Shown here piece after piece: positions 21,015 to 31,386 of a stretch of DNA of 33,060 bases. This stretch comes from Rostrohypoxylon terebratum. Lineage: Eukaryota > Ascomycota > Sordariomycetes > Xylariales > Hypoxylaceae. Location of the stretch: the NCBI GenBank assembly GCA_022497145.1, contig MU386048.1:1-33060 (forward strand), written 5' to 3'. The translations under genes and the position numbers were made by a program. How positions within the stretch are numbered: the first letter of the stretch is position 1; every line of letters begins with the position of its first letter. The notes beneath the pieces were generated by a model. The model ran no database searches, was not told where the DNA came from, and was given only the letters and a program-made list of their open reading frames with translations.

Positions 21015-21845
21015 GATACCCGGGTACCTGTTTCGATTGTTCGTTCAATAAGACTTGATATACGAAGACGAAGTCAAATATGCTCATAGTGGAAACGATT
21101 CGGAGTTTGGAACATTTTTTGAACCGAGAGGAAATCCCTGCATGATTAGGTGGGATTCACGGAACCCCGCGCTCTCGGCCGTGCCTTCGCCGTCTCGTAA
21201 AACCGAGAGACATTATTGTCGTGAAAACCACTGACATCTCTATGCTAGGTAGTAGTAGGTAGATATGTCAGCTACACCCTTCTCTAGCACCTTTCTGATG
21301 ACCTAATGTTTCACGAACATGCACGGGTCATTGCCGCTGGCTGTCCCTCCAAACTCCGGCCTTTTTTGCCCCAAAATCTCAAATAAACCAGTATTTGCAC
21401 CAGCATTCGTTGCAGAGAGAACGAGATTCATGGTCAAAATTGGAATAGGCTTATGGATAGGTACTGTAAGCGAGAGGCACAAATATACCCAGGGCTACAT
21501 AACGACATAACGATTAGATCTGATCTGAGATACTAAGACGCCAAGATTCAGGTCCTTAATCGTGCGATGGTTACCAAAGCTTTGATCATACATAGGTACG
21601 AAGGATGCATGGGGAGCCTATCCTGCCAGCCTGCTTTACAGATGTGGAAAAAGTGGTAGTATGAACATTTCTCTGCTTTTTCTCCTAACATATCCCTCCG
21701 AATTCAAGAGATATGGCTCGGGGGATAATAATGGTTTCTAGCTATCTAGTGATGCATCGTGCAACTTAGGAGCGACATGATGGATTTCAAGGTTTAGTGG
21801 CCAACTTCACCCGACGCACCCCATTTTTGCATGCCCATTGCGTAT

Positions 21846-21863
21846 CTAGGTCCTAGGACCTAG
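21846..21863. repeat. Perfect 18-base palindrome
   Basis: CTAGGTCCTAGGACCTAG reads the same on both strands. It contains the CTAGGT word that is common in the non-coding DNA of this window, in both orientations. Confidence 0.8.
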
Positions 21864-22305
21864 GTATGCATGACACTGGACATCCATGAATGTATGTACT
21901 ACCTAGGCTTTCACTAGGGGTGAAATTGTGGCTGTTTCACACATAGCACAGACATGACGACTTATTCCTAGGGCGCTGTTGGATACTACTACTACTAAAT
22001 CAGCTAATCGGTATTAATACTGATTACTACTACGAGAGAAAGTCGAAATATTATTCACAGGTTCCGTAGAGGTTTAACTTTGGCCCCGGTCTTTAGATGC
22101 TCTGAATTTCCCTGACCCCTTTCCCAAAGGAATCAAATAGGATAATATCTTACGACCCCATTTCCTTCTTGAGCCACTCACAGTCTCACCGATCTCCTAT
22201 TCTCAGGACGCTAATCCATTATAGATCAGTCAGGGGTAATGCCTACATAGCCCCATAGCCCCTTTCCCCACAACGTAGCGTTGACTACTTTGTATTGTAC
22301 CTATG

Positions 22306-22320
22306 TACACACACACACAC
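22306..22320. repeat. CA dinucleotide microsatellite
   Basis: A short run of CA units in non-coding DNA followed by TAGGTA-type sequence. Simple repeat without other features. Confidence 0.7.
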
Positions 22321-22618
22321 ATACTAGGTACTTACCTACTGACATACTAGACTAACTTCATAGAGAAGCATGTCTAGCAACCGAGAATGATTTCAGCTGG
22401 AAACGTCTCTCAGCTCAAGGTGAGGAATCATCCTTCAGGCTTAAGTAATTACTCATTCACGAGCTGAACATGAGCCTCACCTTTACTACAACGTCAACTC
22501 TAAATTTTGCTTACTTAATATACCAACAACACATGGGCACTGAGGAAAAAAACTAGGATGGCATCAAGTTCGGGTGAGAGGGACGACCAGGATGTATAAC
22601 CGAGGTAACGAAATATTG

Positions 22619-22681
22619 CAGTAACTTTAACGACACGACCACGTTTGTTTAACTACACGACCACTTCCTATTTGAGACTAG
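22619..22681 (+). repeat. Left terminal inverted repeat of the MITE
   Basis: 63 bases, matching the right end on the opposite strand at 62 positions. It holds two copies of ACACGACCAC (22633-22642 and 22655-22664), 22 bases apart start to start, which could be transposase-binding sites. Confidence 0.92.
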
Positions 22682-23244
22682 CAGCAAAACATGACTGCAA
22701 GTGTTGTGTACTTTCTCTAGGGTTTGACCAATTGCAGTAGTGATATCTTTAAACACTTCATACTTTACCCAGAAAAGTCTTTAAAATTTAAAACGAACAC
22801 CACGTTGTAGAGCTCGAAGAGACGAATTGAATGAAGTAGGTTGCACTTATTTTGAAGATATATGCGCTGAGATAGCTTGCAAAATCTTTTGTCAAAACGC
22901 CGACCGTGTAACTTGGAGGGGCATCACGTGCTTACCTAATTCCAGTCCTGATTATATAATAACTTTATAAAACTTGAATAACACCTTGAAAAGGATTGAT
23001 ATATTGATAAAAGTGGTATCAATCGATTCCTTAAAAGGAGCCCTACATATATATAATTTTTTCAAATTTTAGAATATTTGATATAAAGGTGTACTCACAT
23101 TTGAAACTCGTATTATGTAATTAGGCTTCGGCACAGGTGCGATCACGTGATATATATTCAAACCTGAATATTTGTTTCATAAGCTTATCTCTAAGTACCC
23201 GGTGACTTTAAGTGGGGCGGTGGAGTTGATGACAATGCAGTTTA

Positions 23245-23307
23245 CTAGTCTCAAATAGGAAGTGGTCGTGTAGTTAAACAAACGTGGTCGTGTCGTTAGA
23301 GTTACTG
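23245..23307 (-). repeat. Right terminal inverted repeat of the MITE
   Basis: Reverse complement of the left repeat with one transition. The two ACACGACCAC words appear here at 23284-23293 and 23262-23271 on the minus strand. Confidence 0.92.
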
Positions 23308-23497
23308 GAAATATTGGTATCAATTACACGATGCGTTTTTTCCCGCGTTCATACCTGAGAGGCACTTTGAGTTGCCACGAAGGATCCGTGGACCATGAAA
23401 CGATTCAGATGTACTAGGTAAGCATATCGAAGAGAAAATAAAACTTTTAGGTAAAACAGGCTACACGCTCAAAACATGAATGTGGTCCAACTCTCAA

Positions 23498-24971
23498 CTA
23501 GGTATGGGTGACTGTCCACTGCTTCTCCACCGCGATCGTGTGCCGCGGAACCTCAGATGGATGCGTCAAGTTTTTCTCTGATCCAGACTCATCGCCAGTC
23601 GTCGTCACCGCAGTGTCAAACTTCATCTCGCCGCCCTTCGGGTTGTAGTCGTCCATCTCCCAAGTCGTGAGGTTCAAGGTGTCATCGATCCCCTTCTTGC
23701 TTCGCTGGTTTGTGCCCTTGCTTTTACCTCCGGATCCACCAATGGTCTGCGCCTCCGAAAATTCTTGCAGCTTGGAGGCGCCGCGCGTGCGCTCCCTGTA
23801 TCTGGTGTATAAAGGTCGAAGCATAGGAATACTGACGCAAAGAATGGCTAGGTTCGGCTCCAGAATGAAGAGGAAAACGGTTGGAGGCATCGTGCCTGTG
23901 ATGTTGGTGGTGAGATCGACCGTGGAGATGTAGATCAATCTGAAAACAGCGCAAATGACACATCTTGAATTGCTGTTAGTAGACTGCGCTGTAAGTATGA
24001 AAGACGGGCGGCCTTACGCAATACCCAACGCGAAACATGACATAATACCGATCTTGTCAGTCGTTCGTGTTTGCAGAGACCAGATAGTCTTCATTGGCAG
24101 CGCCATGATAACGAGATCACCCAGAGCGTTGGTCGCGATCAAGGACTGAATCATAGGTATGTACGTGCCACATTTACCAATACCTGTCCACTGGGCCGAG
24201 ATGGGGGTGCAAAGAAAAATGCATGAACCAAGGTATGATACCATCCAAGCTCCCACGAAGATTAAGCAGACCCAGGCGGCGCGTTGCATGAAAGGTGTTA
24301 CGAACACACGCAAGAAGAAACATAACATGCTCGCTTTGACTGATGCAAGCAGAGTGACGTACATGACTTGCATGCAAAACGTTAACTTGTAAGGTGTAAG
24401 TATATCACTGGAAAAGAAAAGCTAGCTTGTGGAGAAATCTTACCTGGAGAATGAATGGGATATTGGCGACAACTAATAATCCAAAATTAGTATTTGCTCA
24501 TTGCATTTTCAAATTTAAGGCTAGACAGGTATGCGATGATCGAAGACCGAAAAGCAATTTTGAGCCATGGCCTGGTGCGCTAGGTTATAGCGGTATTTGG
24601 CACTCACGTTCTGGATGTTCGAGCAAATCATAACCGTTTCCTGTGGGTGCGACTAAAAAGAAAAAATAATTAGCCTTTATTGTCATAATGATGGTGGTTG
24701 AAGAACTTACAAAGGCCTTGGCAGACCAACATGCCAACTCCCAAAGGCTGTCAATTTGTTAGGACGACTTTGTTGACGATAGTGGGTCCGAGCGAATACA
24801 AACCGTGGCGAACAAAATCAGCCCATCATCCCAACCTAGGCCCGGCCCGTTGATTCGTGCGACCACTCGAAGCGTAATAACTCCTAGAACCAAAATGATG
24901 AAAATGACATTAACAATGAGCTCTGCTTTCACGAAGCCCGGTATGGGCATATAATACACTGGAACCGCCAT
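23498..24971 (-). CDS. Fungal rhodopsin-family seven-helix membrane protein (six exons, 370 aa)
   Basis: Exons 24971-24804, 24747-24711, 24652-24608, 24472-24444, 24385-24018 and 23963-23498. All five introns are GT-AG (56, 58, 135, 58 and 54 bases) and the joined frame is continuous (371 codons including stop). The start MAVPVYYMPIPGF is the first ATG and fits the family. Seven hydrophobic segments follow in order, including VNVIFIILVLGVITL, ILQLTFCMQVMYVTLLASV, WVCLIFVGAWMVSYLGSCIF, IATNALGDLVIMALPM and FLFILEPNLAILCVSIPM. RVVARINGPGLGWDDGL after helix 1 and the CxxP-containing FLCTPISAQW after helix 4 are typical of this fungal family ('rhodopsin domain, fungal type'). Helix 7 has no lysine, so retinal binding as in true rhodopsins is not expected. 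The last ~130 residues are a hydrophilic, probably cytosolic tail. Ligand and function are unknown; related genes occur both in metabolite clusters and as possible receptors. Confidence 0.92.
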
Positions 24972-25028
24972 ATCGACTGATGGGAATGCGACAATCCAAA
25001 AAGTGGTTGATTTTTCAACATTGGACAA

Positions 25029-28000
25029 CGGCTAACGAGGAGTTTATAAATGTCGTTCGAGGCCTGGTAGCATGTTGAAGCCCCATTAAAAGTAATGCTA
25101 CCCTACCAATTGCCTTGGGAAAGACCCCAGTGCAAGTTCTGACAACAACAAGGATTACCAACCGGGATATTTTCCCAAGTCCCGGGGGTAACATTAAAAT
25201 CTATGCTCTCGTCAGTTGCCACTGCGCTGGGTTATCATACTCCATCCACAATATAGCATGTTCATACCCTTTTACCTCTTACAGGGGACATTCCCCTTGT
25301 AAATCTTAGTCAAGTCGAATGTGTGCACGATACAGTGCACAGTCATCATTCATGCCGTTGCTTTGGGTCCCAGGGGCTGGCCGGCAGATGCTTCGAAGAT
25401 GGTATCTTAGCTTCGCGGATATCGACTCTGAATAGAGTATATCCCTCAAGATCACTATTACTGGTTCACTGGAAGCGAGAAGTCTTAGGTCATTGTCTGG
25501 CCCTTGGTTGAATACTAGAACCTAGGTAGGTAAGTAAGGGGAGTTGACACCACTTTACAATTCCATGGGACGCTAGTGCTTGGATGTCACGCACGCAAGT
25601 TTCCGGGGAACTGGGAGCCTCAAAATCCGTCATGAGAGTAGACTCATCTGGGTATAGCTTTCGTTCGTAAGAAAATTCACAATGAGTGGACGAAGGCATC
25701 TAGTATTAGTACTGGCTGCGCCGCTACGCAAAGCTTGGCCTTATACCTTAACGGGTATTACGCTTTAATTAGGTAGGTAAGTAAAGTACAAGTTATTACT
25801 AATAAAATACTTAAAAACTATTATATATCTATATTTTCAGTATTTATGATAGCGAATTTCAACCGGTCACTTTGTTATAGCTTTAAGAAATTTCTTACAA
25901 AGGTATTTTGTTAATCACTTACTAATTAAAGTGTGGTACTTGTTAAGGTACAGGGGCGTTCTACGATCATCGATATCTGCCCAGAGTTGAGTTGAGTCCA
26001 GACTCAGAAAAGGGGAGCGAACCAGGTTTATCTCCACTATTGTACGACAACTTTCTTATGAAGCTATGCTCAAAATAGGTAGAATAAGTTACGAAACTTG
26101 CTCTCTGCTACTCTACATATTAGTACAAGGCAAAGAAACGTCCTAAACTTATACAAGTTATTAAAATTTCGCAACAAAAGGGTGACATCGCACGACGCCG
26201 CGTTATTTTCCTTATACTATGTAAGTGTAAAGAGTAGTGAATGGGTCAATCACTTGTTATGCTAGCATGGGTCAACGAGGCCTCGATTTATTTTAGAGGC
26301 GCCTTACTATGTAGAGGCTTGGGACTGTTGGTAGCCCGTGGTGATCGTCGCCACTAGCTTATTGCTCCAGGGCTGTCACGGACAAATTTGCCGTAGTGAC
26401 AGAGCCGGGCTAATGAGAGATCCCCAGTCCCTGGGTTGGATGCCCCAATCCGTGATTAGCGTAGACTCCGCCTAGAAGAAAACATGCGGGTCCACGACAG
26501 CGGCGGTACGACGCTATTTTCTGGATGGAACAGCCGTTAGTATAGAATAGGCTAGTGAGAAAAGCATTCCTTTCTACCCGACATTAGGAAGGGCTACGTC
26601 GTTTAATTAGCACTGATCCCGTTCCCGCTCCCGTCAGTCGGATTCTAGCTCCCGATTTTCTCGAATAACCACATACTACATAGTGGGCGACTTCGTGATA
26701 CTCCTCTTTCATGCTTCAACTACGAATCGTATACATACCTACATAATATAATTATACCCATGCGCTTCGACGCCAACTTTATTTCTATCCTATGTAGGAA
26801 TTCTAGTGGAAGTCTGGGTTCATTATCTGGACGGCAACGTAAAATCAAATCCCTGCAACGGCTGCTCGTAATCAAATATGACCAAATCTATTATGCCTCG
26901 AAGAAATTATCGCCTCTGTTCTAGATTGCGTCGAGATCGCCATCGCTGCCGATAAATCATAGTGTTGCACAAGATATCAACAACCGTGCTTTAGATGCTC
27001 AAGAAGCTAATTGTGATGATATCACTTTCAACGTAATCTCGTGTCGTTGCTCTGCCCGCTACGTATTCTTCCAGTGTTGAATTTCCTCCTCATTTGGGCG
27101 ATAATAATCCTCCTCAAGTCTATCGGGCCCGAAGTCTATTGTCGAGGTGTTGACACGCCCTAATGTCTAGCTCTTGATCCCAAGACGTCATCATTTGAGC
27201 ATTCTCCATCTGTTAGGGCAAAATCTTCTACTATGGAGTATCCCCTGGTTTCCAACTAAGAGCCATCAAAGTCATTGCGTTCAATGCCCTGTGGCCCCGG
27301 CAATGGCTATCTGAACTAACCGTAATGCCCGGTCTGACCCCTATATGAGTCTAGGCAGGGCTTTCGACGATACCAGTGATGCTACTAGGTTGTCAATGAC
27401 ATTTGTTATGTCTTTGATAGTAGAAAAGCTTCACTAGTTGCTATTTAAGATGAGTTACAGGTCGTCGATGACCAAGGTAACCAATCACTAGTAGAGGCGG
27501 AATGAAATGAATACAATAATTTTGGCATCGCTTGAAAGATTGTATGGACGTCTCCCCTTGTGTAACATCGTCTCATGCTCTATGATATCGTGACGCAGGT
27601 TGTGGATTTTGTGTCGAACAGCTACAAATCTTCCATACGGCAATCTCTGGGCTAACTAACACTTAGGGGCTCATGTAGATGCATAGGCACAATTACATAG
27701 GCAGGTGAGGAGGTATCTACTATGTAGTAACAGTAGCATACGACTCCTGATAGCACATGCTTCCATAGATCCCATCTGTCACATTATATGTTAGAAGCTT
27801 TTCGTCGAGTTCCAATAGGTAGTACCTAGGTAAGCAGTTAACGATGTTCCTTGGTAATTGGAACAATAATGAATGTGCCTTTTCTTTTCTCTTTCCAATG
27901 TTCTCTTCTACACCGAAGTCTGATTTAATTTCCTGGTAAGATTGCCTAACATCAAATTGAAGTTTTTTCTAAGCTAGCTCCTGAAGAGCCTTACAGCGAG

Positions 28001-28503
28001 CCTCCCAGTAGTCGTACTATTACCTAAACGTGATAAAAATAGCAATAGTCGCGGGTTTTCTTATCATTGGACGAAATATGATATTGTATCGGGTTCACCG
28101 ATTAGACAGTTCTTTTTCTACACGACTGGCCATTCTTACTGATCGTTTTGGATCAAATATGTGGGATAGGATGACGCCTGTAGTTATTCGCGAAGAGCTG
28201 TTAATCTCTGCTTTGATATACCTAGCGATATATTACAGATACAGTACACAGTTTCTTTCCTATTATAATATGGTATGCAGTAACAGCTAACCTACCTACC
28301 TTATAGTTAGTTTAGGCTCATTACTACTACTCATATACAGTCAAGGCAGTCACGTATTCTCCCCTTTGCTCTTGCATATAACATTTCCTGATCCTATTTT
28401 GGTATCGGCTCCGGTCTCTAGCAGTCGGGCCCGGATCTGTATGGATATTTCCGTACATCCCCTCTCAAATCACATATACTTTGAGCATAGACTGCATTTA
28501 TAA
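25029..28503. other. AT-rich gene desert
   Basis: The first few hundred bases should carry the promoter of the rhodopsin-family gene. Beyond that no supported gene appears in 3.4 kb. Frames such as 25490-25699 (minus, ATG start, 69 codons) and 28030-28290 (plus) show no family motif. On the minus strand around 26,900-27,200 short stretches read like protein but are cut by stops and frame changes, which may be the trace of a decayed gene. A 30-base imperfect palindrome lies at 26,373. Confidence 0.5.
26373..26402. repeat. Imperfect 30-base palindrome (CTGTCAC ... GTGACAG)
   Basis: Arms CTGTCAC and GTGACAG flank a core with the perfect palindrome CAAATTTG. It could form a hairpin or cruciform. 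The word TGTCACGGAC resembles starts of some fungal LTRs, but no matching LTR end was found. Confidence 0.6.
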
Positions 28504-29409
28504 CGGTCCGTCGTATCAGACGGACGTCCCACCACATCATACTCATCTAGGCTAAGTACCTTTCAGACGTGTTGAAGTTACAGGAATTTTTTTTATTGTT
28601 TGTTACCTACCTTGCTGCCACTTACGCCATAGAAGCGTGGGAGGTTTACCGTTGTATGTCGGCGGTACCAGCTACGCAGCCATTACACGGCTAGCCGTAC
28701 AATTGGCAGTGGAGGATAGTAGCACCAGGAGGGACCCCTCTTACGATGAGCCACCTAGGCAACGGCGCCGACTAGCTCGGGTAGGTTTGTCAGGGCGCGG
28801 CAGCAAGGTTGACGATAAGAAGGGGGGACTTCCTGTAACTTCAACATGTCTGGAAGGTACTTAGATTTATCAGAAAGTTGTACCTAAAACCAGGTATCTG
28901 TGACGAACCTATACTTAGGCTTAGTAAGTATAGCTTCATAAGGGGGTCTTGATTTTAAGGTAACAGTAATCGTAGAGGTCAAGTGTAATCAATCAAGTGT
29001 GTTCGTCAGAGAGGCTTGGAGTCCTCTCCCTACTCGTAGTGAATAGACTTAGATTGATAACTAAAGAACTAAGTGAGTGACTAGATACATGGAAAATGTC
29101 GTGACTATATAGAAAATATCTCTCCTGTCCTTGAGCGTTGAAGCCATCGTGATGTGGTGGATGTGTATTAATGTGTTGGATGTGTTGGATGTGTTCAATG
29201 TGATGGATGTGATGGATGTGTTCCATATCCTACACATCCATTTCTCCGTAGTTTAACCATGATTGGTTGATGACATTCCTATTTGTGGGTTTTCTGATTT
29301 TAGATGTTTTGGGATTTGTAACAGTATCCAATAGACTAGCCTAGATTGAATATGATATGGTGGGACATCCGTCTAATCGTTACTAATATCCGTCTGATAC
29401 GGCGGACCG
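28504..29409. mobile_element. Degenerate inverted-repeat element, about 906 bp
   Basis: The left end (28504 to about 28554) and the right end (about 29336 to 29409, opposite strand) share CGGTCCG.CGTATCAGACGGA, then GTCCCACCA.ATCATA.TCA and TCTAGGCTA. The right copy has 21 extra bases between the two blocks, which resemble a second copy of the first block. Differences in the shared parts are mostly C/T. I see no clear target duplication at these limits, so the true ends may lie slightly elsewhere or the element is old. Inside are a GC-rich patch (about 28,630-28,860) with a 75-codon frame lacking an ATG, and a minisatellite. It looks like a non-autonomous DNA transposon of uncertain superfamily. 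Confidence 0.65.
29151..29225. repeat. Minisatellite, period 9 (GATGTGTTG)
   Basis: About eight units of GATGTGTTG or close variants (GATGTGATG, GATGTGTTC, AATGTGATG), one unit two bases longer. On the minus strand it reads as a His/Ile-rich peptide, which is an artefact of the repeat and not a gene. Confidence 0.8.
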
Positions 29410-30318
29410 CAAGTACTCATCTCTTATCTGACAAGAGCCGTGCAGTCTGTGTAGCACTGGTGAAAGATGACAGTCATGGACTCTGGTACTCCTTTCTTTT
29501 AATATTGACGAGCAAGGGACCGTGATCGCCGTCGATGTGTTGTCCTGAGTTTAGGTTGGATGGTGATAACTGTTTGTTGAGAAGAACGTCATCTACTTCG
29601 GGACGTGGACGCCGAGATGTGTATGCCTTTTACGTGGTCGTGCAGCTTCTATCAATGGAATCAATAAGCTGTTGTCATAGAAACTTGCCGCAACTTGCAT
29701 GCGGTGCTTCTTGAATGGGTAGATAACATCTACGACACCGCTCAAATGTCGATACCAAACATCTTATATGTCTCAATGAGGCTGCGGAGATGGCGGTAGG
29801 TGGGTCATATATATCGCGACAGTTGCATCCACTATAACTAATGAGGCATCTCTGGAGGAATTATTGAGTCAGTTAGGGGAGCTAGTTGGAGAACTATGTA
29901 GTCATGCCCAACCGATGGATTGCTAGTCTCTAATACTAGTTATATTCGCACCATCGTTTCAGGATTCAAAGGCGAACAGAATACCAGAAACGTGGAAATA
30001 TGTGAGGCGGTCAATGTCGGACCGAGTTAGTACGAATATGATTGCACGTGGTACGCCGGACCAATGCCTAGATCTAGAATTTTAGATCCGTTCTCAACCA
30101 ATCTTCGCAGGTGATAGTCTTGTTAGAGGCAGGCTATCGCCGAAAGTGGGCACACACAAATGCGGTGTGAATGTGGGTAAACCACTATTATCAGTATACC
30201 TAATATTTGTATCTCTATAGGTTGTGCGACGCAAGTTATATACCCTGGAGGACCGGGACTCCGGGAGCAAGGGAACTCGAGATCTATCCCCTAGCATCTC
30301 TCCCTCGAATCAATAACC
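29410..30318. other. Intergenic region and promoter of the reductase gene
   Basis: No gene seen. The final part is the leader of the oxidoreductase gene, with a TATA-like word at 30,236. Short frames around 30,094-30,401 are chance or overlap the reductase start. Confidence 0.5.
30236..30242 (+). promoter_or_regulatory. TATA-like box of the reductase gene
   Basis: TTATATA lies 83 bases before the ATG at 30319, a plausible core promoter distance. Supported only by sequence and position. Confidence 0.4.
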
Positions 30319-31386
30319 ATGGCCTCATCAACGCCTCGCACGACCAAGCAGTGGGTCCTGGCTTCAAAGCCCGTCGCCGCTCCGGTGCTTTCGGGTCCTG
30401 ATGCCACCTTTAAACTGGAGACTGTCACGCTGCCAGAACTAAAGGACGGCCAACTCCTCGCCAAGGTGCGGTATTTCTCCAACGATACCGGCCTACGAAA
30501 TTTCATCCAGAGCACGGTCGCGCCCGAGCGCTTTTACGTGCCTACAGTCCCTCTAGGCTCTCCTATGCGATCCGGCATCATCGCAGAAGTCCTCGAGTCT
30601 AAATCCCCGAAGTACAAAGCCGGAGACCTGGTTTTAGATTTTCACTTGGGCAAATGGAGTGAGCTGGTTGTGTTGGAGGCGGAAACCTCCCAAGCCTTGG
30701 CTCCCTTGCCTAATGGTCTCCCCCTCACACATTACCTTGGCGCTTTTGGTGCTTCTGGATTAGCGGCTTACACCGGATTGGTCTACGCCGGGGGTGCTAA
30801 GGCAGGAGACACCATTGTGATTTCAGCAGCAGCAGGCGCCACAGGGTCCATGGCTGTCCAGATCGCAGTGAAGCTGCTAGGTGCGAAGCGCGTTATCGGT
30901 ATCGCTGGATCTGATGAGAAGTGCAAGTGGGTGCGTGAGGAACTGGGCGCGGACGCATGCATCAACTACAAGAGCCCGACATTCGTGGAGGAGCTGAAGG
31001 CCGCTACGCCGGACGAGGTGGACGTATATTTCGACAACGTTGGAGGCCATGTGCTAGATGCGATGCTCACGCGCGTGAAGAGACACGGAACTATCGCTGT
31101 GTGTGGTGCGGTCTCTGCATACAACTCTGGCGGGGAAATAGCCCTGAAAAATTGGTTCGAAATCATTTCCTGCCGCATCACTATCCGCGGCTTCATCATG
31201 TTGGATTACATGGACAAGGCGCCCGCTATCTTGAAAGAACTCATCGATGCCGCTGGTGATGGTAGGATAAAGTTAGGAGAGGGCGAGACGACGGTGGAGG
31301 CGAGGATTGAGGAACAACCAGAAATATGGATGCGGCTGTTCAAGGGAGGAAACCAGGGTAAACTACTGACTAAATTGATAGTTTAG
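30319..31386 (+). CDS. NADP-dependent MDR-family oxidoreductase (alkenal/leukotriene B4 reductase-like), 355 aa
   Basis: An intronless frame of the length usual for this family, with ATG in good context (AACCATGGC). The zinc-free medium-chain reductase layout is complete: N-terminal KQWVLASKPVAAP and LKDGQLLAKVRYFSND, the substrate-lip segment LGAFGASGLAAYTGL (140-154), the NADP-binding fold with ISAAAGATGSMAVQIAVKL (168-186), the cofactor-region GIAGSDEKCKWVREELGAD, YFDNVGG (237-243) and a conserved NWF..I..RITIRGFI late in the chain. Catalytic zinc ligands are absent, as expected for this subgroup. Family members reduce alpha,beta-unsaturated aldehydes or ketones with NADPH in the cytosol, often in detoxification; the substrate here cannot be told. 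The gene stands alone, with gene-poor DNA on both sides, and no other biosynthetic gene is near. Confidence 0.93.
   Translation: MASSTPRTTKQWVLASKPVAAPVLSGPDATFKLETVTLPELKDGQLLAKVRYFSNDTGLRNFIQSTVAPERFYVPTVPLGSPMRSGIIAEVLESKSPKYKAGDLVLDFHLGKWSELVVLEAETSQALAPLPNGLPLTHYLGAFGASGLAAYTGLVYAGGAKAGDTIVISAAAGATGSMAVQIAVKLLGAKRVIGIAGSDEKCKWVREELGADACINYKSPTFVEELKAATPDEVDVYFDNVGGHVLDAMLTRVKRHGTIAVCGAVSAYNSGGEIALKNWFEIISCRITIRGFIMLDYMDKAPAILKELIDAAGDGRIKLGEGETTVEARIEEQPEIWMRLFKGGNQGKLLTKLIV

Larger units (their letters stand above)
21015..22618. other. Intergenic region with short repeats, no gene seen
   Basis: It includes the promoter of the 225-residue protein gene, then AT-rich DNA with repeated TAGGTA-type words. 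A perfect 18-base palindrome (21846-21863) and a (CA)7-8 tract near 22,306-22,320 are visible. The 63-codon frame at 21319-21510 has no recognisable content. Confidence 0.5.
22619..23307. mobile_element. Non-autonomous DNA transposon (MITE), Mutator-like by its ends, 689 bp
   Basis: The element is bounded by terminal inverted repeats of 63 bases (22619-22681 and 23245-23307) that differ at one position only, a C/T transition. It starts CAGTAACT and ends AGTTACTG. The 9 bases GAAATATTG stand directly on both sides (22610-22618 and 23308-23316), a perfect target-site duplication. The interior is AT-rich and has no open frame of note, so it cannot encode a transposase. Long inverted repeats with a 9-base duplication are the usual signs of Mutator-like (MULE) elements; hAT elements usually give 8 bases and have short ends. 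The near-identity of the ends and intact duplication suggest a fairly recent insertion. It lies about 180 bases beyond the stop codon of the rhodopsin-family gene. Confidence 0.93.

Noticed and set aside
26374..27156. Solo LTR beginning TGTCACGGAC and ending GTTGACA
   Set aside because: No 5-base target duplication and no second LTR or internal primer site was seen.
28637..28864. 75-codon GC-rich frame inside the second inverted-repeat element
   Set aside because: It starts with GTG rather than ATG and matches no transposase or other family I know.
29000..29226. His/Ile-rich minus-strand peptide
   Set aside because: It is only the translation of the 9-base minisatellite.
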